Shown: piece after piece, positions 13,118 through 25,307 of the stretch
Layout: the number at the start of each line of letters is the position of its first letter
How positions within the stretch are numbered: the first letter of the stretch is position 1
Source of the DNA: Dinochytrium kinnereticum
Taxonomy: Eukaryota > Chytridiomycota > Chytridiomycetes > Chytridiales > Chytridiaceae
Reading direction: 5' to 3'
Length of the DNA stretch: 63,280 nucleotides
Assembly (NCBI GenBank): GCA_027604005.1
Contig: JADGJT010000106.1
Location: 1,049 to 64,328, forward strand
Position numbers and translations under genes: made by a program
The notes under the pieces: model-generated
Database searches by the model: none
Told to the model about the DNA's origin: nothing
What the model saw: the letters and a program-made list of their open reading frames with translations, nothing else

Positions 13118-16100
13118 CTACCTGAAGAATCCGACTGTTTTGGCATTCCTCCGAGATCGATCCAATGTCATGTATTCGTGGTACTTAAGAGGCTTTTGCT
13201 TTTTAGGGCCTTTATCATCTGCGCCTTCCTGCTAAAGAGATAAGAACAGTTAGAAACAGGAGCCGTGGCGAATGCTGAAAAAATGTTAGAAAAACGACTC
13301 ACTGGTTCATCTTTTAGGATTGGTGGCGGACGTTGGAGTATGACACTAATATCTGTTTGGGTGCCAGGCTCAACGAGATCAGTGAATATGCTTAAATCCA
13401 ACGGACGAATCTGTTAAAAAAAAAAATGAGTAGGTTCAATGATTTCTATAGGCAATGTACACGCTCTGTACATGTGAACAACAAGGATTTTTACCTGAAG
13501 CCTTGCATGCTCGATCAGGCCTGTGATGATCGGATCTTCCTCACTACTTTCCGAGTTGACGTAGTTTTGCCGCTTTAGATCCAAGAACTTGAGAAATGGG
13601 TAGTCAGTTTGAGACCAAACAAAGAAATCCTCAAAGAAACTTACGGTGTCGGCTAACTCCTCTACTTGTTTCTGAGTAACTTTACGCTTTTCATTTGTAA
13701 TAGCCCTCAACTCCTTCAGAATCTTTGTGCTCGGTAGGTCCTCTTCAACACACGGTACCGTAGCTAAGCTATCAGCCCCTTCAAATTCCTCAGCATCGTC
13801 TCCCACAATTGCTCCAATGGCTATGCCACTTGACATGGGGCGGCTAATAACCTCTTCCCGTGATGGTCCCTTCTGAAGCTCTACCCGGCTTGTCCTAAGG
13901 CTTCTAAGCGGAGTTGTTTCTGCCTCAATATTTGTGGGAGACATCGGAAGCGAAGGTGGAAGAGGAATCAAATGGGGGTCGATAGGGTCATCAATGCCGT
14001 TTTCTGGAGACATAGGCAGGGAAGGAGGGAGGGGGATTTTGAGGGGGTCCGGGGACTTCATGCTATGTCTTTTTTCGGCTTCGACGGTTATCACGCTCCT
14101 TCTCATCTCAGGGTTTGCAGCTGACTTCACGCTGTCCCTTGGCTCCGCATCAATGTTTTCGCCAGTTTCAGGATCGGTAGACTTTACGCTGTGTCTTGGC
14201 TCAACACCGACAGAAGTCTCATCGTTGACGTTTTGCATTGCGCGTAAATCCTCAGTTGCCTCTGGAGATTCTTGTTGTGAAGGAACCTTAACACTCTCCC
14301 GTCGCTCCTCTTCGACACGTTCTGCTGCAGACTTCACATTTTGTCGTGGCTCGGCATCGCCGGACTTCAGGCTTTGCCTCGACCTGTTATCATCCTTTAG
14401 ATTTTCTAGTGGCTTATCATCCGCAGATTTCACACTCTTTCTAGGCTCGAGATCTGGTGAGATCACACGGCTTTGTCTTAACGAAGCTTCCGTGATTTTT
14501 ATGCTTCGCCTTAATTCCGCTTCCTCAAAATCGGCAGTTGGAGACATGGGGAGAGACGGTGGAAGTGGAATCGAATGAGGATCAACTGACTTTGCTCTCT
14601 CGTCTTTGATGTCCACCACTGAATCTGCAATCTCTGACTTAGGTTGCACCTCAGCCTCCACAATCTCCTCAATTCGAGCTGTTTCTTGAGCCGTGATTGT
14701 ACTCGTCTCGACTATATCCTCTTCCGTTATAGTTCGAGCTAAATCCATTGCCGTGCCTAAAGTCTCTACGATGGCCAGATCAGCTATAAATACACGCCTC
14801 AATCTTTTGAGATTGTCTTCAATGGAAGCAGCCTCAATTTCGCGGCCAAATGGTCCGGGTGCCGTCAGCTGCAAGAATGTTTGTTAGACACTAAACTTTG
14901 GGTAAAGAGCCCAACGTACCGCTGGGAGATTCTCGCTTTCCAAGATTTTTCGGCTTCTCTTCGTCAGAATAATCTTCACTCCGGTACCTGACAAGGCATT
15001 AGGAATAAAACGAAACATGAAAAGCAACAAGCCAAATCTCACCGAAGATGGGGATAGAATAAGATTTTTCTCGAGTTTTAACCATTATCTCAGAGGAGAT
15101 TGGGCCAACCATGTGAGCTGTCGCACCAAAGATGCATCTCACCATCCGACCGGGAGGAACCACAACAGGGTCTGGAAGGGTGATACTGCAGGTACTTGCC
15201 ATGTTTGGATCTTCCGACAAGCTCCAGTCCACATAAAGGTTAACGTCTCCGTTGTTTGTCAACATTATGACATGGAATACTCTAAGATCGCACGGAGAAC
15301 GGCCTGGAACACGAAGACAAGGAAATAAGAAGGGTGTTAATGAATTAGAAGTGAAACGAATTATTTTATACCGATGTCTATAATCGGTGGGGATATATCA
15401 AGCTTCATCTGGCCTCCGATTCCGACAACAACAATTTCCTTGTAGCTAATTCCTTTGCACTCAACGATAAAGCTATTTGCAAAGCGTCCAAAAGCGTTTG
15501 GTCGGAAAGATACGTCAATGTCCGAGGATTCTTTTACGTTAAGATATCCTTGATTCGTTGACACCGAATAGCACACCTCCCTTAATGGAGGTATGTTGAA
15601 ATGAAGCGGTACCTTCCCCTTATTAGTTAAAGTGAATTTCTCAGTGTAGGTGTGTCCAACCGCGCACACACCGAAGTCGAGATACATATTCTTTATCGCG
15701 AGCTCAGGGAAAGCAGCCTTGCCCCTTACAATGACGTTGAAATTTCCAATATTTGTCACAATAGTTAGTTGTGTCCTAAGCTCGTAGCCGCCAGAAGGAT
15801 TCCACGAGACATTTGCTACAGCAGTATCTCCACCAGCAACTACCCCAAATGTTGGTGCAACCTTCAGTGGGTAGGCTGACTTTATACTGTATTCTAGAGG
15901 GAATCGACCATAATTGGTAAAATATAGTTGCTTTGTAGTGGATTCCAAGACCGGACAAATGCCCATAGAGAGAAGTGAGAACTCATCAGCACGGAGAAGG
16001 GCCTCTTCGCACTGTCCTTTAATCCGGATATAGTAGAACTTGTCGATGAGATCGCTTCGAATAATGAGCCTTTCTGTGAACTCACAGACCTCGTGACGGA

Positions 16101-19100
16101 TATGCGTAATAATAACGTCAGCACTTCGACCAGGGAGCAGAAGACCCTTCGAGTTAGCGAGTTGAAACATAGAGGGCTTTGCCATATCTTTCACACTGTA
16201 AGAGGTCTTAACGGTACCAACGTTCTTGATTACAAGTTTGGTGCTTGGACGAGATACTCGCTCAAACATACCAAAGTCAATTTCTTCCTCGTTAAACTCG
16301 AGAATGGCAGTCCCTGCATGTAACAGAACCGGAACTTTATGTATCGAGTATGGCGATGAGATTGTCATCACAACTGTACTCTTCGTCTCTTTAGTAGGTG
16401 TGTATGAGACGATCACATAACTTTCAGAGAAAGGATTGATGACCAAAGACTCCGGAATAAATTCAAGGTCCGGGAATTCTTTCTCGAGCCTGAACGTGAC
16501 GGGGTAATTGACATCCCCGACGTTCTTTAGTCCTAGCTTTCTCTCGTAAGAATTCCCAATAAGGCACTCTGTAAATTCCAACGCGACCTTTGATACAATG
16601 AGGACAGCTTCACGACCCAATCCGATCAGTTCAATTTCCCACGACTCAGTGTTTGTCCCAATAACTAGCTTTCCGGGAGCTGGACTCTCTTCATGAGGGT
16701 TGAAAACAATGGCCAAATTGAATGTCTCCCCGGGGAACAAAGAGATTCGTGATGAAGGCCAATCCATTCCCTTAAAGAAAGTCTCTGTTTCAAAAAGGTC
16801 AAACCTCGTAAGATGAAGTATAGCATTTCCTTCATTCGTAATGGGTAGTAGAGAAGTCGTGTCTTTGCCAATCATGCAGTGCCCAAAGTCGAATCGTCGG
16901 TACTTTGCAAGTGATGCTTTAGCAAATCCACCTGCACCATTCATTTTAAGCCTAATGGGTTGAGAGCAGTCGGGATCAAAAATCACATCGGCATTTTGCA
17001 TCATTTCGTCCATCGGTCTGAAGATAAATTGGAATGCTTGTGATTGTCCAACTTTAAGCTGGCCCTTGCTCGGGACTATAATAAGACCCGAGTTTGGGTT
17101 TAAGAACTTGAAGTTGATATCTTTATGTCCGATATTGGTGAAGTTTCGAGTAATAGTCTCGGATTCCCCAAGAGGCTGTCTGAAGAAGTTAAGGACACGG
17201 GTATCATCGCACATGATTGAGACTGCCTTTGGAGTAGCAGTCAATGGAATCTCATATACCGGAGTGTTAGGGACATTAGGCTTTACGAGTAACGTTGCCA
17301 AGAACGTATCTTCGGTAGACAAATGTATCTCAACGTTGACTGCGACTTCCCCAAAGCTTGGCAAGGTGCATGAAGGTGGGTCAACTTTTAAATAGGGTCG
17401 AACATTGGAAACTGACTGACTACTCATCTGGGTATTTGTCACCAGATGAAATAACATCTGTCGTCTCTTGAAAAGAGTTGAGAAGTGAGTTTGAGGCCCT
17501 TTCTTCCCATGCAAAACAGAGTACGAGCTTTGACTGCTCGTTAAGCGAGATCTCGTCTCCATACCGGACGAAAATGGACCCACAGGAAGGCTCATTCCTG
17601 TTACACTCTCTGTACCGGCAAGACTACTGTCATTGCTAATATTCAGTGCCAGCGCTGCATTGTGCGTTACGAAATCTTTGCTTGGATTCTGCTTTAGGCC
17701 CCAGATTTTGCTGCTCTCGGGGGCCTCAGGCGCATCTCCCTTTCTGATTATTTTAGCGATAAGTTTCCAATGTTCTCGCGCATGCAGCTTGTAATTTACG
17801 TCAGAGATTCCTTTTTCTTTTAAATACGAGGTTTTCGCCCATCCAGAACGAGGATCCAGAGCTGAATATGTATCCGCAAGTTTTACGTAAGAAGTCGTCG
17901 GCTCACTTGAGTGACCAACGACAAGCCATTCAAGGCTTAGTGTTGAAGGGATAGAGCCATTGTTTGATATTACTATTTTCCGAGAGTAGGTGAAATTGCT
18001 GGCAATATCGCCAAAACTCAATTCTCCTTTATGAGATATTGCGATAGTCCCGCCCTTTCCTCTCATAGGTATCAGGATATCTCTACACTCCGATTTGATT
18101 GAAATATTTCCAAGGGAGGTTGCGGGCGAGCGGGAGATGAAGCGGGCAGCCAGTTCAACTCCCATGGATGGCGGCAAGGTTGCCCGTAGAGAATTGTGCC
18201 AGTTCCAAACAGTTCTCTTGTTCTGAAGCCGAGCCACACCTTGCTTCTGATTTGGAAATGTATCTCCAATTTGCGTGATTGTGTACTCATCGTGATCGAC
18301 TTCGGCTTGAACCGTAATCGGCACAAGGCCAACATTGTACAGGAAGAATCGCTTTTCCGAGGCACTGTTAAACGGTATCATTCCAAAGTCAAGTCCTTTC
18401 AAGGATATGTCCTTTTCGTCAATATAACTAATCTCTAACTTTCCGATGCCTCCCGATCCAAGAATATTGATTTTCAAAGGCTCTCGTTCCCAAAGCACCT
18501 TCAAAAGCATCTGGAACTTCGATTCCGAGTTTGGCCTGAAAAACACTTTCAGTGGTGCTGAAGTGTTCGGCTCAATAAATCCTCGGAGGGGGAATATATC
18601 AAATTCTCGAATGCCGACTGGCTGAACAAGGTAGTCTATACCAAACGGTCCCTCATTAACCATTTGGAGAGTGTGCACGTATTCAGAATTAACCGGATGC
18701 ACGCCAAGATCAACTGTTAGTGTGTCTCGAAGGCCAGTTAAGGGCTCATTGCTAGAAGAGTATATTGAGAGTCGTGGTAGTGCAGCCCGGCCGCGTACCT
18801 CAATATCTTCGGTGTCAGCGCCAAAATGAACTCGCAAACGATTTGAAACCATCGCCTCAATTTGAGGCTCATACTCCATGATCACGTTTGTTTGGCTGTA
18901 TGGCTTGCAATGGCTATCAGGATTTAGGATCCTGAATCCAGAGAGCTGAAGGTCTTTAATCCACGAGTTCTTCTCAGAACCTTCATTCTGTATTTCAGTA
19001 TTTTCTGTAATCTCCCAATCTTTTAGAGTGCCTTCGGGCCTGACATGGAAGTCAACACCGAGGTTTCCTGCATTTGAGACTGTAATTGCCTTTCTGAACA

Positions 19101-22100
19101 CTCGATTCAGGCGACACGTCCCGAAGTCAATAATCCTCAGCGGAGATTCGAGGCGAAGAATTGCACGACCGCCAATCCCTCGCACTATTGCTGTGAGGGA
19201 CCTGAAATCGTAGGCCATCAATAACTTATACTTATAGTCCTCAAGCTCCTCAGGTGCAAAAGTTATTATGACTGCCTGTACATCGCCGACACCAAGAACT
19301 CCGTACGCTGGCTCAATATCAACAACACGCTTCTTTAAACTAGAGGCAGAGGCAGAATCATATGGTTCCGCAGCAAGCCGATAGGTAAGGCTGATGTTGC
19401 CTTCATTTTTCATCTTGAAAGTTTTGATTTGCCTGCATTTATGGAATAATAAACTCAATTAATTTGTAAAATATAATATTGAGAAAATATCGTTTTGTAA
19501 ATGTTAGCTGACCTGCTGTTCACAGAGCACACGCCGAAATCGAGATCTTGTAAGATTGAAGGAGGGTCAAGCGTGAGTTTCGGGACGCCGACAGATCCTT
19601 TGATCTGAATCATAAAATAGTCCCCTCTACTGTCCGATGACCGTACAAAGACTTTTACATCTAGGTATTCGACGACTTGAGGAGTGTAAATAATATTGAG
19701 ATCCTGCTTTGAGTTTGCAGGCAAGAGAACTTCTCCATTATTCCCGCCTTCTAATCTGACTGCCGGATGGTGGCAAGTAAAAATAACTCTAGCTTCCGCT
19801 GATCCTTTATTTTCAACGCTGATAGGTTTGTAGTTAGGGCTTCCAAAGAGTGCGGTTCCGAAGTCCACCAATTTAGTATGAACTATAAGCTCGGGGTAGC
19901 TTCCCATCCCAAGCAGTTTTATGACTATTGGATCCAGCTTATAGCTTTCCGCACTCTGTGTAATCAAGTTAGGACGGTGAAGGTGGTGGATCCTACCTGA
20001 GGCAATATTTTCAAAGCTGAAACTACTTGGCCGATGTTTTTAGGAGCAAATCGGACAGTGATCTCCACAATTCCGTCTCCTTCAAGAAGACCTTGCTCAG
20101 GATCTGCAGCAAATTGGCCATTTCCACATTCGACGAAGTAGCGAGTCTGGAGTATTCCTCGATTCCGCAATTTCAAACGATATTCCCTTTGCGTCCCGAC
20201 TCTCAACACTCCGAAATCAAGTTCATTTTTGTCTGGTATAAGACGACTACTCGCACCTATTCCATGTATGGATATCGGTGTCTCTGCAAAATCCTCAGTC
20301 TGCAGTACAAGATACGAGAATACTTCGTACTGTGGCAAGCTCGGACTGAATATAACATCGATTGCTTGAGTGCAGCCTGGGTAAAGTTTTCCGCTAGTAG
20401 GGAAGACTTCCAGAGGTGATGGAATCATTGCCTCGTTGCGGGGAAGAGCCACGGGATCAAATCTTTTGATCGGAAGGTACTTAGTTCGAATTTTTTTCAA
20501 AGTCCAATTCAAAGGAATCGTAGCGGTATTACTGAACTTCAGCTCGCTTTGCTGATTTTTTGGTTAGCTTTTAAAAAAATGATGACTAACATGTCTACTG
20601 TGCACGGCCTTTATCCCAAACTCGAGTTTTTTATCCCAAATTTGAAGGGCCGGCTGCATATTCCCTTTTACCCAAAATAGAAACGCTTCGTTTTCTCCAT
20701 GACCTCGTTCAACGTCAACACGGATAGAGCTTATAAATTCACCCTTTCACCTTTTAGCAAGAAAATATCTATGATTCAAACCTTTTCAAATCCGCCAAAA
20801 GTCAGATTTAGACTAAGAAGCTGATACGGAGGTAACCGCAATGGAAAGCTTTTATGTAAAGCCGTCGTTGCCGGTGCGAGTGAGTAAGAAATTGACTTCA
20901 GGCGTCGCCTTCGTGAAGATTGATTAGAAGATGGCTTCGCTGATTCGGCAGGTGTTGGGTTCACGACCAAAACCCCACCTCCAGAATTGATTCGGTCATC
21001 TTTTGCTTTGAAATCGACCTCATCCCAGTCAATCTCCACATCATCCCAGAATTCTTCACTATCTTCAGATTTAGGTAGCGGCGAATGCTCAAATTCGTCA
21101 ACAAATTTCCAACTCAAATGACCATCATCGCCTAGCGCTATGTTTTTGATAAGATATTCGAATGTCCCTAAGTTTCTTATGTGAAAAGTTTTCGTCTTCG
21201 GAGACATGGTATTAACGATCCCGAAATCGATACAGTGACGCAGATTGTCGATGCTATCCGCAAAAGTATACCCAGCGCTAGTTCCAGTCAACTTTAATGG
21301 TGGGGCTAGATTCGAAGAGAGTTTCGAGATGCCGGATGTTGCCATCACAGGGATGGTTTTCGTTAACTTTCCGCAAGTGAACGTCAATATTTCGTAATAG
21401 GATTTCGGAAGGACCGACTGGAAGAATACTTCTACTTCGTCAGTCGACGTTCTAGGTACATCAGCCAATGCCTTGTCGGTAAAGAATGGCTTCGGAGTTG
21501 AAATCAAGACTTTAGCATCAATAGCTTGGTCATTAGTGAGTTGAATTTCTCGACTCTGAAGGTCCTCAATGATAACATCACCAAAGTGAATATAATTGGT
21601 TTCCAGCTCGACCTCTGGTAACCCAACAAGGCATCGAAAGTCTAAAGGAAGAAGTTGTCTCTTGGACTTGCTACGTTGTTTCTCGTTATTGACGATTCTC
21701 TGCACGGGGTCGATATAGTCCATCGAGAGCAGTGCTTTATAATCGCCGCTACTGGTGGCTTGAAACATAACATCAATAGTACCATATTCGTAAGGTTTGA
21801 GACTGATTCTAGTAGAATTCAATCCAAAAGGGCACCAATCTGGAATTGGGGTTTGCTGGCCAAAAGAGTCGGAAAGATTTGATGACAGTTTTGAAGAGAA
21901 CCTGCCTTCCCAGACGACTTCGAATGGCGCTTTGTTATGAATATACATCCTTCGAGAGTATTTCTCCATCACTCGAAGGGGAGGAAATGTTATAAGCTCG
22001 GTATCCTCACGGACTTCGAGAGAAACCAAGTCCATTATTGTACCGTGTATAGCCGCAGAGACCATCCCCATCTTCTGATGCTCGTCAAAAACAGTAATCT

Positions 22101-25100
22101 GCCCTAATGCAACGAGCCCTTTCACCTCCTTTTCAAACGTTGAATCAAACGCCTTTTCGTTAAGGAACAGAGGAATATCTATGCTTGAAAGAGCGTCTAG
22201 ACTGCCTTCGAGTTCTACTGTTGTGTAGAAAGGATAGGACAGAGCTATGTGATACTTTTGAGCGGAAACGCTCAAATTCGATAGTGTAATAAATTGTTGA
22301 ATGTCATCGGTACCATCTCCTTGAGGCTTGAAGAAAATTTGAGGAATAGGTTCCAAGTCGAAGACCTCTGATGCTTTAAGCGAAGCTGAAGATGGTGAAT
22401 TTTTGGTATCCGGCGTCTTCTTAAGCATGAGCCCTGTAGTTGGTTCAAACTTCGGAGATTTCAAAAATCTTCTAATTAAGTCTAATGGGGCTTCTCGACT
22501 TAGATAGACTTCATTAATAGCAACTGCTGATAGGAAATGGGTACAAATATTCAATTTCCGTGGCTTCACCATCATGGTAGTCAAAGGGACTCTGAACGTT
22601 CCCCACGTTGAACTGAAAAATGAAATCTCTAAGACTGCGGTAAGCCTAGGCCCAATCGTAACTAAAACTCCGATTGAGTCAGGACCCTCAAACGGTTTCG
22701 CTTCCAATATCAAGCTTATTCTCTCCAGAGTCTTTCGATTGGCGTATTCCGGGTCCAGAAGTTGAATGATGAATGGAGCTGAAGGCGTAATTGAGACTAG
22801 ACACTGCGTGATGGTGTTCGAAAGGTTTGTTATTGGGAAGAGTACAGATGAGGACTGTGATGTTTGCGCGGTAGGAAAAATAATTTCTTCCATAAGAGGT
22901 ACGGAGATAGCCGGTCCCGAGAATGCGTGTAGCTCGATCGGGGGCAATACTGTATTGGCCGCGAAAAGCTGAAGAGCCTCCTGTCTTTGCCCCGTTATTC
23001 GAGAAAAGAAAGATACATCCCAGGATTTTCCTTCACCAGGCAAGCAAAGAATATCCTTCCCATTATTCGCTAAAATTTCGTTTGAGCTATATTCCGGCAG
23101 CAATGTGTATGCTTGGGAGGGGTCCCTGTTTTCAATAAATATCTTTCGCATAATCTTATCATAGTGAATATCTGTTGGGCCGAAGTCGATTTTCGTATTC
23201 ATGATCCGTAATGGCTGGCCACCATATCCGTTTAGCATTATTCTGTGGATTTCCCCCCCAAATGCGACAATAATCAAGCTACAAAGAATATTGCCTTCCA
23301 CATCGGGTTGGAATTTGATTGTAAACGTCCGTCTCTCTTTAGGTGTCAAAACAACTTGGGTCGGTGATAAAGAAAAAGACCCTGATCCCATTGCTGGCAT
23401 CACAATCATCACGCACGGACAGTCCACAGGCAAAATATTATGGACTGAGAAAACTGCCTTTCTGGTTTCATGCAGAGGGCAGAAGCCAAATTTGACCGTC
23501 TCCGGAAAGGTACGGACAGCTGGTATATTGAAGGCCTTAAGGGATATTCTATAGTATATATGAGTATGTCATCATGAATTTTGTGACAAAAATAGTACCT
23601 CTCTAATGGCAAACCCTGGCTGCTGCGAACTCGAAGAAAGCCTTGAACTTCAGGACTTTTTCGTGGTGTATGAGGGCTAGGCAAGAAAGATATAGTTATT
23701 AGAACTGATTCACCACTGAGGAGGCGCCCATGTGATGGAGAAGCAGAAAAAAACTGCGCCGGCGAAGTTTGCAAGTAAAACTGCATATCAGTGGAATTGG
23801 ACTTGTTTTGCAGGTATAACTCCTTTTGAAATGGATACCGGTTAAACAATACAGTAGGAGGACTGATGTTGAATGTGAGTTGTGAATAGTCGGAAATGGC
23901 TGTTTCAATGCTTTCACTTCTTTTTTCGTCGTCTAAAGTCTTTTCCACATCGTCAAATGTTTCGTTTTCTGGTAAATTCCATGTTAATTGTAAAACACTT
24001 AGAAGATAAGGAATTAAGCAAACTTAAAATAGATAAAAGACAAACCTGCTGCTGGTAATTCACTGGGTTCAATAATTTCAAACTTTTTTCGTGGCTCGGT
24101 ATCGAAAAACATTGGTTGAAGTCTGCATTTATGTGCATTGCTGCCAAAGCAGTGTGGTGCTCTCAAATCAGAAATTTTGAGAGTATCTGCTTTCTCCGGA
24201 GACGACAACGACTGTAATCTCCGATAGAAATATCCGTCAGTTATATGAGTTGCCGCATCCTCTCGCTGGCTGATGGCCAAAATGTTGCTATCAGATATTT
24301 TGTTGTACCAAACATTAAAAAATCGATAGATCTCTCCCATCAATAGCATTTCGCTGCCGGTTCGCTTGAAGTCTTTCTCGTCTACAATTATTGCAGAGGT
24401 GGTTTCTTGCTCTATCGATTCCTCACTCGAAGAACGTAGATCGTCTTTACTCGGAGTCTGTTCCAAGGCATGCAGGAGAATAGTTACTTTCCTCCTAAAG
24501 CATTTTTCCACCCGCAAGCGATTTCTGTTTGTAACAGGGAGATGCGAAGCTACGATATGTACCACGGTGGCCTGGAGCAGCGGATCGACGGTGGTAGCCA
24601 GCAAGTGTTGGAACAACTTGTCTATATAATCCGTAAAACTATCGCTTGATGATTCTGTGCAGTTTAAGCAAAGAGCAATCGCATGCAGTGTGAGAATTTG
24701 CCCTTGAACGATGTTGGGAAGTCGAAATTCTTTGGCATCAAAAAAAGAGGGATTCTCCTTCAAGGCCTCGTCAATATCTTCAGGGAATACTGCAGCCAAC
24801 TGCTTCAACAGCGAATTGAAAGCAATCCTTTTGAATTTACTAGGTATTTCCCTGTTATTAAATGCGCTCATCGCCTCTCCTAAGGCTACGGCACCCAAGC
24901 ATCGGCTTCGCCAATTCTAAAAGAGTTAGAGACCAGAAAGCACACAAAAATCTTACCATTTCGCCATTAACATGATTAGTTAGAGCATTAATAAGCTTTA
25001 TAGCTGTATTATCTTCGATTAAAGTCCGATTTATAGCCTTTGAAGCCAGCATTATGCATTTCATTGCCAGATATCTGGCGGATGGCTCCTCCTCCTGCAA

Positions 25101-25262
25101 CCCGTCCACCAAAGCATTCCAGCACTTATCGTATTCAACACATTTTGAGAATGACTTTTATTCTATCAGAAAGATGAGGGCTTTGACAGCGCTTACCAGA
25201 TCAGTCGTTAGAATGTCAGTGCAGGCTCTGAGGTGCCTGTTTGATATGTTTGGTTTCAACAT
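13118..25262 (-). CDS. giant axonemal-type protein: ARM/HEAT-like N terminus, many ASH/MSP (HYDIN-like) repeats, repetitive tail
   Basis: Fourteen exons give about 3,802 aa: 25262-25197, 25154-24957, 24916-24046, 23968-23599, 23548-20782, 20743-20591, 20551-19997, 19955-19513, 19432-15372, 15303-15043, 14987-14920, 14868-13495, 13410-13303, 13231-13118. Residues 1 to about 330 look helical and HEAT/ARM-like (NWRSRCLGAVALGEA, PLLQATVVHIVASHLP). From about 400 to 3,270 there are many beta-sandwich ASH/MSP units, each marked by I-D-F-G or L-D-F-G, a polar N-x-G turn and G-x-G-G (for example LDFGVCAVGHTYTEKFTLTN). Such proteins (HYDIN, CFAP47, CFAP65, CFAP74, DLEC1) are central-pair or axoneme parts. 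The tail carries three PLPPSLPMSP motifs and about eight R-x-S-V-K-S-type repeats. I cannot assign the exact orthologue. Shares a promoter with ZMYND10. A further 57-nt in-frame intron (13644-13588) is possible. Confidence 0.85.
13937..14584 (-). repeat. coding repeats in the tail of the ASH-repeat protein
   Basis: A unit reading I-P-L-P-P-S-L-P-M-S-P, preceded by D-P-H or D-P-L, occurs three times (plus-strand spans about 14541-14584, 14007-14051, 13938-13984). Between the first and second lie about eight degenerate units of the form R-x-S-V-K-S (RKSVKSAD, RQSLKSGD, RHSVKSTD, RDSVKSAA, RHSMKSPD and others), spaced 10-25 residues. Basic-x-Ser units of this type are plausible phosphorylation sites; that is inference. 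Confidence 0.75.
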
Positions 25263-25307
25263 GACAATTTTTGACCTCGGACTTTCAAAATTAACGACAA
25301 ACACAAG
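25263..25307. promoter_or_regulatory. 45-bp head-to-head gap between two flagellar genes
   Basis: The ATG of the ASH-repeat gene (25262-25260, minus) and the ATG of ZMYND10 (25308, plus) are only 45 nt apart. The gap is AT-rich and must contain at least parts of both 5' leaders. I see no consensus RFX X-box in it, so shared control elements may lie inside the first exons or introns. Confidence 0.75.

Noticed and set aside
12797..13243. 148-aa plus-strand frame after AlaRS
   Set aside because: Phe/Ser/Leu-rich translation of T-rich 3' sequence, overlapping the last exons of the ASH gene on the other strand.
13934..14578. 214-aa plus-strand frame with repeated GGRGI and GSA motifs
   Set aside because: Its repetitiveness is the antisense image of the PLPPSLPMSP and RxSVKS coding repeats of the ASH gene tail.
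25263..25307. RFX X-box in the ZMYND10/ASH promoter
   Set aside because: No GTNRCC-spacer-RGYAAC match is present in the 45 bp or immediately beside it.
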